5,887 nt of DNA from JBAWAP01 sp049589355 (GTDB taxonomy: Bacteria; Chloroflexota; Anaerolineae; VGOG01), in assembly GCA_049589355.1 (NCBI GenBank), contig JBAWAP010000207.1, forward strand, positions 1-5,887, written 5' to 3'. The notes beneath the pieces are model-generated. The model was not told the origin of the DNA. It saw only the letters and a program-made list of their open reading frames with translations, and ran no database searches. Shown one piece after another: positions 1 to 4,541 of the stretch. Positions within the stretch are counted from its first letter, which is position 1. Each line of letters begins with the position of its first letter. Position numbers and translations under genes: made by a program.

Positions 1-416
1 TATCAAGCAGATAGTAGATGAGTGGCTCCTGGCTCCGGCGGCCCACCACGATGTCAAGATCTTGCCCTTCGTCCTGAAAGATTGTGAAGACCTGCAGGTC
101 ATTCTGGACAAGGCTTACAATGACGAAAAGCAGGAATTGCGGCTGTGGCGTGAACAGGACATTCTCCTATTGCCGCTGCGCCGCAAGAACATGAGGACAC
201 AGTGGGAGCCCGACGTGAAAGCTATCTTGAAACGTGTCCGACGACGAGTCGAGACAGCGTTGAGTGTCTTGACCCAGGTCTGGAACATTGAATGGCCCAG
301 AGCTAGGAGTTTGTCAGGTATCATCGCGCGAATTGCAACACGAATCCTGGCTCACACTATCAGCTTCATCGTCGCACCGCAGCTACTCCCGATGGAAACT
401 AGCAATTAAAGTAGTA
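1..416 (+). mobile_element. IS982-like insertion sequence, 3' end only
   Basis: The left part of the window is the end of an insertion sequence whose transposase runs off the left edge. The right boundary is placed at about 410-416. The transposase stops at 409, and from 415 the reading frame of an unrelated zinc-ribbon gene begins abruptly without a start codon. The terminal inverted repeat probably overlaps the last transposase codons, around 395-414, but the left end is outside the window, so neither the repeat nor a target duplication can be confirmed. The family call comes from the transposase C-terminal motifs. Confidence 0.7.
2..409 (+). CDS. IS982-like family transposase, C-terminal part (5' end outside window)
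   Basis: The frame is open from base 2, and 135 residues are visible. This is the C-terminal half of a DDE transposase, which cuts and joins the ends of its own element. Visible family marks are the LDKAY segment with a candidate catalytic Asp (visible residue 36), the basic block LPLRRKNM (58-64), and the RRRVETALSVLTQ helix with the candidate catalytic Glu (84). The WPRARSLSGIIARI stretch that follows (98-111) matches the 'RaRS..G...RI' tail of IS982-type enzymes. The last residues, ending METSN, look like read-through into the terminal repeat. No internal stop or frameshift is seen, so this part appears intact. The first catalytic Asp lies outside the window. IS982 is preferred over IS5 because of the conserved tail, but the assignment is from memory of the family pattern. 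Confidence 0.8.
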   Translation: MKQIVDEWLLAPAAHHDVKILPFVLKDCEDLQVILDKAYNDEKQELRLWREQDILLLPLRRKNMRTQWEPDVKAILKRVRRRVETALSVLTQVWNIEWPRARSLSGIIARIATRILAHTISFIVAPQLLPMETSN

Positions 417-639
417 TTATTGCGCCGATTGCAAGATCAAGTTTGAGGCCCTACGCAGGATAAGCCAGGCTGACAACCCTATTGCTTGTGTGCGCTGCAA
501 GGGAATGAATACCTCCCGGGCCATCTCTGTGTTCGCAGCCATCAGCAGGGGAAGCAGTGGCGAAAGCCGATCCCTTGGCGGCACCAGTGGTTGTGTAAGC
601 TGTAGCGCCACCAGTTGCGCGACCTGTGGCAGGGGCTGA
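415..639 (+). pseudogene. FmdB-type zinc-ribbon protein, 5' end removed by the insertion sequence
   Basis: This frame encodes 74 residues with no start codon and an in-frame TAG at 412-414, so translation cannot begin upstream. The product starts YYCADC and shows the FmdB-family pattern. A first CxxC pair (C3, C6) is followed by KFEALRRISQAD, a second pair ACVRC (C25, C28), the segment NTSRAISVFAA, a Gly/Ser-rich stretch and a C-terminal Cys cluster (C60, C63, C68, C71). Family members usually begin with about four to six residues of the form MPxYxY before the first CxxC, so only the start codon and a few codons are missing. The insertion sequence ends precisely there. FmdB-like proteins are small putative regulatory or zinc-binding proteins of poorly defined role. 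A terminator follows the stop codon, consistent with a formerly functional gene. It is called a pseudogene because the remaining internal start candidates (for example the GTG of VRC) would delete the first zinc pair. Confidence 0.75.
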
Positions 640-665
640 GCTTTGCCCGGCCTCTAGTCAAGGTC

Positions 666-703
666 AGGCGGCTGCCGATGACCCCGGTGGCCGCCTTTCT
701 TTA
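666..703 (+). terminator. Rho-independent terminator after the fmdB-like gene
   Basis: AGGCGGC (666-672) pairs with GCCGCCT (690-696). Four more pairs, two of them G-U, extend the stem inwards (673-676 with 686-689), leaving a 9-base loop. The run TTTCTTT (697-703) follows on the plus strand. It lies 27 bases past the fmdB stop and abuts the end of the convergent DUF881 gene. On the minus strand no T-run follows the stem, so it mainly serves the plus-strand gene. Confidence 0.75.
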
Positions 704-1375
704 TTCTATTGGCGAAGCGTATACGAATTCGATAGCTCCTTTGTATACGGGCAGGACCATTTTCTCGCGCCTAATTAGGCTCACGGCCAGCCCTTCGTAG
801 TTGCGCTCCAGAGTAGCGATGAGTCCCCCTCTCCTGAGCAAGGCCGTCTCCATGGTCTCGGGTTGCCCAATGGCCTGTAGGATATAGGGCCGCGAAAGTT
901 GCGTCGCATTGACGGTTATAGCTCCGGCTTCAGTGCTGGCAACTACTGAGTAGAGGGTCAACCGCTCCCCGTTGATGGTCAAAGCCTCCGCCCCGACGTT
1001 GCGCAGTTCGTTGATCAAGTCTTGCACATCCAGGACGCCAATAGGCCCGTCAATACTTACTTCAACACCGGACCCTGAGACTTCCACCAGCCCATTGATG
1101 ATCTTGACCTTGTTCAGCTCCTCCACTAAAGGTCCTAGCACAGCCCGCCCAGTAGCCTGTTGATACTCGCTGAGCTGCTCTTCAAGGGCCTCCATCTCTT
1201 CACGTAGGCGGGCGTTGTTCTCTACCAAGCTGCTGATGATAGCGAGCTGATCGGCAGTTGAAGCAGACAGAAGGGCTCTACTTGTCATCCGCTGAGTGCG
1301 AAATTGGGCCATAAGCAACAGGCCCAAAACGAAGCAGAGTATTGTTAACGACAACTGTGCAGAATGACTCCTCAT
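701..1375 (-). CDS. DUF881 family membrane-anchored coiled-coil protein (second of a pair)
   Basis: The 224-residue product has a short N terminus, one transmembrane segment at about 8-24 (LSLTILCFVLGLLLMAQ), a predicted coiled coil at about 43-75 rich in Glu and Leu, and a DUF881 domain at about 80-218. Typical domain segments are GLVEVSGSGVEVSIDG (95-110), the LINELRNVGAEALTINGERL core (120-139), ITVN (153-156) and PYILQAIG (163-170). The domain should sit outside the membrane. DUF881 proteins of Firmicutes (YlxW and YlxX of Bacillus subtilis) are encoded in the division cluster near divIB and ftsA/ftsZ, but their biochemical function is unknown. The ATG is preceded by GAGAAG as a ribosome site. 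It starts 27 bases after its paralogue and is probably co-transcribed with it. The family assignment is firm; a division role is inference. Confidence 0.88.
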   Translation of the reverse strand: MRSHSAQLSLTILCFVLGLLLMAQFRTQRMTSRALLSASTADQLAIISSLVENNARLREEMEALEEQLSEYQQATGRAVLGPLVEELNKVKIINGLVEVSGSGVEVSIDGPIGVLDVQDLINELRNVGAEALTINGERLTLYSVVASTEAGAITVNATQLSRPYILQAIGQPETMETALLRRGGLIATLERNYEGLAVSLIRREKMVLPVYKGAIEFVYASPIE

Positions 1376-1402
1376 GGCCCGAATCTTCTCGTTACTTGTT
1401 GT

Positions 1403-2140
1403 TCAGTCTCCCAATTGGGCATGATGGATGGGGAAACCACCCTTGTAAGCGGGTAGGGTAAGCATCTTTACTCTGTCTACCTTAAACTGCACATCGTGGA
1501 GCGCAGCCTTCCGCTTGATCTCCTTTAGATAGGCAGGGTTGCTCAAAATATCCTCCTGCGCGACGGGGTTGCCGACAGCTTGGATCAGATAGGGAGGGGA
1601 AAGGCGGGTATCGTTGACCATAACCGTGCTACCCACGCAATAGATAGAAGTAGTAGCTACAATTCGCTCATCGTTGACGGTGATAGCCTCAGAGCCAGCC
1701 ATCCACAGGAGGTTAACCACATCGCGCAGGTCGTACTCGTGGATGAGGTAGGTGCTGAGGTCTGCTGTCGCCGGCACCGATTGAATGCTGCTATCGTCGA
1801 GGGTTACTTGGATGCCGGCCCCCTCGACAGCCAACAGTCCAGCCATCATTTTCTGTCGTTTCAACTCTGCGCTTATCCCTTTCAACATCTCCGTGTTAGC
1901 AGCCAACTCCCGTTGATATTCGTCCAATTGCTCTCGCATCCGCCCGATGCCCTCTTTAAGCTCCTGCTGCTCTGCTTCCAGGCGCTTGATAGCTAGAGCC
2001 CCCGACTGGTGCTCAATGCCTGGCACTGTCGTAGGCCTCGCTGGTGGCGAGTTCCATTGTAGGCCCAACAAAGCACCGAAGATCAGAGCGATTACTAAGA
2101 TGGGGATATAACGACCGATGCTGACAGGCTTAAATCTCAT
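1403..2140 (-). CDS. DUF881 family membrane-anchored coiled-coil protein (first of a pair)
   Basis: The 245-residue product has N-terminal basic residues (MRFK), a transmembrane segment at about 11-29 (YIPILVIALIFGALLGLQW), a Pro-rich spacer, a coiled coil at about 50-98, and a DUF881 domain at about 99-235. That domain shows GLLAVEGAGIQVTLDD (101-116), LRDVVNLLWMAGSEAITVND (138-157), VMVN (173-176) and PPYLIQAVGNP (182-192). It is a diverged paralogue of the next gene, with the same architecture and matching motifs, so an ancient tandem duplication is likely. The ATG at 2140 is chosen because AGGA stands about nine bases upstream and because it puts the basic residues directly before the membrane span. 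A GTG at 2167 would add nine residues but lies inside a hairpin. No division genes are visible next to the pair, and the function is unknown. Confidence 0.88.
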   Translation of the reverse strand: MRFKPVSIGRYIPILVIALIFGALLGLQWNSPPARPTTVPGIEHQSGALAIKRLEAEQQELKEGIGRMREQLDEYQRELAANTEMLKGISAELKRQKMMAGLLAVEGAGIQVTLDDSSIQSVPATADLSTYLIHEYDLRDVVNLLWMAGSEAITVNDERIVATTSIYCVGSTVMVNDTRLSPPYLIQAVGNPVAQEDILSNPAYLKEIKRKAALHDVQFKVDRVKMLTLPAYKGGFPIHHAQLGD

Positions 2141-2158
2141 GGCTAGTCCTAGACCATA

Positions 2159-2179
2159 AAAAAGCACCGCCTACGGTGC
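2159..2179 (-). terminator. Hairpin with T-run between the lipoprotein and DUF881 genes (terminator or leader attenuator)
   Basis: On the minus strand GCACCG pairs with CGGTGC around a TAGG loop (2164-2179) and is followed at once by TTTTT (2159-2163). This is a compact intrinsic terminator. It lies about 140 bases after the lipoprotein stop but only 18 bases before the ATG of the first DUF881 gene. It may therefore end the lipoprotein transcript, or act as an attenuator in the DUF881 leader, since no promoter fits between it and the start codon. Confidence 0.65.
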
Positions 2180-2190
2180 AGATCACAAAT

Positions 2191-2220
2191 ACTTTAACAC
2201 AACAGAATCTCCCCTCCCAA
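2191..2220 (-). promoter_or_regulatory. Weak candidate promoter for the DUF881 pair
   Basis: On the minus strand TTGGGA (2215-2220) and TAAAGT (2191-2196) are 18 bases apart, each matching four of six consensus positions. Transcription would start just before the hairpin at 2164-2179. This is the best candidate between the two transcription units, but matches of this quality arise by chance. Confidence 0.25.
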
Positions 2221-2316
2221 GGGAATTCAGCCAGGCAAGCTGTGCCAAAGGGCTCAATAGGACTCTCTCGCTGCAAGCTCTTGATGCGCTTGTGAGTCGT
2301 TAGACAGATTGTGTCA

Positions 2317-2841
2317 TCACTGTGACATGGTTAGATGGAGATCATAGCTCCGTTGGTTATTTGCTATGCCGATTTCGCCAGGTACCGGCAGGATCCACAC
2401 CTTCAAGCGATAGTCCCGCCAATGAGGAATGTGGGAGATGCCTTTGAAGCGAGCTATTTTTATCTGGCCGGGGGCGATGGTGTCTATGTAGCAGGTCTTT
2501 TCAAGGATTGGAGTATCGTCTTCGTAGGTGGACAACCGGGCCTTGACTTTAATCTCGGCTTCGGTCTGAAGGCCTATGTTTTCCACCGCTACCAACAAAG
2601 TGGCCTGCTCCCCCCTGACCATGATCTGCTCATATTCCAGCGAGGGATCAAACTCAATGGCCAGCACGGCCACGTCGTGCTCGTCCAGGGGGGGGCTAGC
2701 CTTACTGAGGGACAGCGTATCGAGGGGGACAGGGGCCCGGTCAACGATTTCAACTCCATTGCAACCGGCTAGTGAGAGGGAGGCCAGCATCATGATCAAC
2801 GTGACAAACCAGATGCATCGCATCTCACCTCCTGGTGACAT
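2317..2841 (-). CDS. Small lipoprotein with CARDB-like immunoglobulin-fold domain
   Basis: The 174-residue product has a lipoprotein signal peptide: MR followed by a hydrophobic stretch (IWFVTLIMMLASLSL) and lipobox LAGC with the lipidated Cys at 27. After a short polar linker, residues about 56-172 read as a single beta-sandwich of the CARDB type. It begins HDVAVLAIEF, carries the hallmark LLVAVENIG (82-90), then TIAPGQ and a final strand before IANNQRSY. CARDB-like domains act in surface adhesion or protein binding, but the partner here is unknown. Two start codons are credible. ATG 2841 has AAAGGAGG six bases upstream; ATG 2823 has AGGAGG four bases upstream and gives a more classical signal peptide starting MRC. 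The frame stays open to 3051, but that extension is rejected because it runs through the promoter and a palindromic repeat. The exact function is not recognised. Confidence 0.8.
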   Translation of the reverse strand: MSPGGEMRCIWFVTLIMMLASLSLAGCNGVEIVDRAPVPLDTLSLSKASPPLDEHDVAVLAIEFDPSLEYEQIMVRGEQATLLVAVENIGLQTEAEIKVKARLSTYEDDTPILEKTCYIDTIAPGQIKIARFKGISHIPHWRDYRLKVWILPVPGEIGIANNQRSYDLHLTMSQ

Positions 2842-2895
2842 CTTCGTCCTCCTTTTGAAATGCTTTAGCAAGCTTGCCTGAGGCAAAGGGGCGCT

Positions 2896-2939
2896 GCCCT
2901 TCGCCAGGCCTGTCCTGAGCGCAGTCGAAGGGCTCAGGA
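2896..2939. repeat. Dispersed palindromic repeat, copy 1, in the lipoprotein 5' leader
   Basis: The block holds two overlapping inverted repeats: GCCCTTCG (2896-2903) with CGAAGGGC (2926-2933), and TCCTGAG (2913-2919) with CTCAGGA (2933-2939). The two folds exclude each other. Bases 2907-2932, read on the minus strand, match 3977-4002 on the plus strand at 24 of 26 positions. It sits between the promoter and the start codon of the lipoprotein gene, so it should be transcribed as a structured leader. Confidence 0.8.
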
Positions 2940-2956
2940 TGCTACTTGCAGGGTTA

Positions 2957-2985
2957 ATGATAAACCAGATAGGCGCTTTTGTCAA
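2957..2985 (-). promoter_or_regulatory. Sigma-70-type promoter of the lipoprotein gene
   Basis: On the minus strand a perfect TTGACA (2980-2985) is followed after exactly 17 bases by TATCAT (2957-2962), which matches the -10 consensus at five of six positions. The start of transcription would be near 2950, giving a leader of about 110 bases that contains the palindromic repeat. Confidence 0.75.
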
Positions 2986-3015
2986 GTTGGCCTTTGCAAA
3001 TCTCCAAGACCCGGT

Positions 3016-3044
3016 TTGCCTTATGATTGGAGATGTATTATAAT
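3016..3044 (+). promoter_or_regulatory. Sigma-70-type promoter of the lepB-rpiB-deoC unit
   Basis: TTGCCT (3016-3021, four of six) and a perfect TATAAT (3039-3044) are 17 bases apart. Transcription would start near 3051, about 20 bases before the lepB start. No other good plus-strand promoter or terminator was seen up to the end of the UPF0175 gene, so it may drive all four genes. Confidence 0.7.
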
Positions 3045-3068
3045 TCAGCATAACGCTATGCGAGAGGG

Positions 3069-3683
3069 GTGAACAGTTTGTTCGAGGAATCGCCTGAGAC
3101 CCAGGGTGCGCAGGAAATGGTGGGTGACCAGGATACGAAAGATAGATGGCAAGGGGTCAAGGCCGCCTTGCGCGAGATCGTGGAGACAGTGCTCCTGACC
3201 CTGTTGATCTTCTTTGCGATCCGCGCTCTAATCCAGAACTTCCGCATTGAGGGAACCAGCATGGAGCCTAACCTACACGATGGCCAATATCTGATCATAA
3301 ACAAGTTCGTATATTATCTTCACCCTCCTGAGCGCGGCGATGTCGTGGTCTTCCACTACCCGAGGAATCCCAGGCGCGATTTCATAAAACGAGTCATCGG
3401 GCTACCAGGAGAAATAGTGGAGGTCAGGGGGAAACACCTCTTTATTGATGGCGAAGAGCTCGATGAATCTTATGCACTCTATACTGGCAACTACTCATGG
3501 GCGGCTCAGCGCCTGGGAGAAGACGAATACTTTGTCTTGGGTGACAATCGCAATAGTTCCAGTGACTCCCACAATTGGGGGCCTCTCCCTAGAGATGCTA
3601 TTATCGGCAAGGCCTGGATATCTTATTGGCCCCCTAAGTATTGGGGGCTTGTGTCTCACTATTCCTATGCTGCCCTGGAATGA
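3069..3683 (+). CDS. lepB: Signal peptidase I
   Basis: The 204-residue product is a membrane-bound serine protease of family S26 that removes signal peptides from secreted proteins. A cytoplasmic N terminus of about 35 residues precedes one transmembrane helix (about 39-55, ETVLLTLLIFFAIRALI). Then come all the family boxes: EGTSMEPNL with nucleophile Ser64, RGDVVVFHYP (89-98), RDFIKRVIGLPGE with the general base Lys107, and the GDNRNSSSDSH box (158-168). The C terminus shows GKAWISYWP. The length fits a Gram-positive-type enzyme with a single N-terminal helix. The start is uncertain. The GTG at 3069 has GAGAGG too close; a TTG at 3078 has GGGGTGA five bases upstream and would shorten the protein by three residues. 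It leads the transcription unit 42 bases before rpiB. Its link to the sugar-phosphate genes is probably only positional. Confidence 0.95.
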   Translation: MNSLFEESPETQGAQEMVGDQDTKDRWQGVKAALREIVETVLLTLLIFFAIRALIQNFRIEGTSMEPNLHDGQYLIINKFVYYLHPPERGDVVVFHYPRNPRRDFIKRVIGLPGEIVEVRGKHLFIDGEELDESYALYTGNYSWAAQRLGEDEYFVLGDNRNSSSDSHNWGPLPRDAIIGKAWISYWPPKYWGLVSHYSYAALE

Positions 3684-3725
3684 GGTAGCAAGGTAAGCCT
3701 GATTGGTGCACCGAGTCAAGCTTGG

Positions 3726-4493
3726 ATGGCCTTACAAGAAGGCGAGGTAAGGGAAATAGTACGGCGAGTCTTATTACGGACCCTCGGCATGAGCGAGGCT
3801 GATGAGTCCCGTGCCCTATCTTCGTCCGGCGTGACGAAGCGTCCCCTGATAACTGAAAGGGACGTGGAGGCCATTTCCACAGGGGGGGAATTGCGTTTCC
3901 CTGCCAAAGCTATAGTTACTCCCAGGGCTCGGGAGGTGGCTATGGAAAGAAAGGTTTCCCTCTTCCAAGAGCCTGGCCCTTCGACTATGCTCAGGACAGG
4001 CCCTGTCAACACTCTAAGCGGTACATCAACTCCTGGGAGCAAAGTTATCGCCCTCGGCGCTGACCACGGCGGCTTCGCCATGAAAGAGACCCTCAAGGCT
4101 TACCTCCAGGAACTTGGCTATATCATCAAGGACTGTGGCACCTTCAGTAGCGAATCCGTAGACTACCCTGACTTCGCTTATGCTGTGGCCAAGCTCGTCT
4201 CCGAGGGCCAAGCCTGGCGGGGGATCATGATTGATGGGGTGGGGATTGGCTCCTGCATGGTGGCAAACAAGGTGCCAGGGGTGCGGGCAAGCTTGTGCTA
4301 TGACCTCTCCACAGCCGTAAACTCCCGTGAGCACAACGACGCCAATGTGTTGACGTTAGGGGGGCGTCTCATTGGCGAGGACTTGGCCAAGCAGATCGTG
4401 AAGACGTGGTTGGAAACGGAGTTCGCTGGTGACCGTCACGAGCGCCGAGTGAACAAGATCATGGACGTCGAGAAGCGATTCCTGCGGAAATGA
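3726..4493 (+). CDS. rpiB: RpiB/LacAB-type sugar-phosphate isomerase with BMC-type N-terminal extension
   Basis: The 255-residue product is about 105 residues longer at the N terminus than a usual RpiB, an enzyme that interconverts ribose 5-phosphate and ribulose 5-phosphate. Residues 5-20 form an amphipathic helix (REIVRRVLLRTL) like a microcompartment encapsulation peptide. Residues 41-80 form a small module (LITERDVEAI, GGELRFPAKAIVTPRARE) resembling the N terminus of EutT-type proteins. Residues 81-105 are a linker, partly derived from a dispersed repeat. The isomerase domain follows: GADHGGF (111-117), DYPDFA (146-151), GIGSCMVANKVPGVRA (173-188), REHNDANVL with His203, and GDRHERRV (235-242). 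Where E. coli RpiB has its catalytic Cys (ICGTGIG), this protein has Asp170 (IDGVGIG); it also lacks the Glu used by mycobacterial RpiB, and Cys177 is nearby. The substrate could therefore differ. No Shine-Dalgarno is visible before the ATG, but no other in-frame start fits. deoC follows 48 bases downstream. Confidence 0.88.
   Translation: MALQEGEVREIVRRVLLRTLGMSEADESRALSSSGVTKRPLITERDVEAISTGGELRFPAKAIVTPRAREVAMERKVSLFQEPGPSTMLRTGPVNTLSGTSTPGSKVIALGADHGGFAMKETLKAYLQELGYIIKDCGTFSSESVDYPDFAYAVAKLVSEGQAWRGIMIDGVGIGSCMVANKVPGVRASLCYDLSTAVNSREHNDANVLTLGGRLIGEDLAKQIVKTWLETEFAGDRHERRVNKIMDVEKRFLRK
3977..4002 (+). repeat. Dispersed palindromic repeat, copy 2, inside the rpiB coding sequence
   Basis: This block matches the reverse complement of 2907-2932 at 24 of 26 bases; the only differences are at 3987-3988 (AT instead of GC). 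It is read in frame and encodes residues 84-93 of RpiB (GPSTMLRTGP). GACAGG and CCTGTC (3995-4007) at its right edge form a further small palindrome. It falls in the linker between the N-terminal module and the isomerase domain. Confidence 0.85.
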
Positions 4494-4541
4494 GGAGACG
4501 AAGAGAGTCCCTCAGCCCGTTTTCGGGTATGGAGTTATCCG

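Noticed and set aside
615..800. 61-codon plus-strand frame
   Set aside because: It overlaps the fmdB 3' end, the terminator stem and the end of the DUF881 gene, and its sequence has no family features.
2141..2167. GTG start nine codons upstream for the first DUF881 gene
   Set aside because: The codon lies within the hairpin at 2164-2179 and has no good ribosome site. The ATG at 2140 has AGGA at a usable distance and places basic residues directly before the membrane span.
2312..2327. TGTCA/TGACA hairpin overlapping the lipoprotein stop codon
   Set aside because: Five pairs with no T-run. The hairpin at 2159-2179 is a far better terminator candidate.
3037..3042. TATAAT on the minus strand at the lepB promoter
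   Set aside because: It arises because ATTATAAT reads similarly on both strands. No -35 element lies at a proper distance on the minus strand, and the lipoprotein gene has a better promoter at 2957-2985.
2842..3051. 70-residue N-terminal extension of the lipoprotein frame
   Set aside because: It runs through the lipoprotein promoter and the palindromic repeat, would bury the signal peptide, and lacks a ribosome site. Perfect ribosome sites precede the later ATGs.
3629..3648. GCCCCC/GGGGGC hairpin near the lepB end
   Set aside because: It lies within coding sequence for the conserved WPPKYWG tail and is not followed by a T-run, so it is unlikely to be a terminator.
4516..4527. Small CCCG-TTTT-CGGG hairpin between rpiB and deoC
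   Set aside because: Only four pairs and no T-run follow; it is too weak to call a terminator or a regulatory element.
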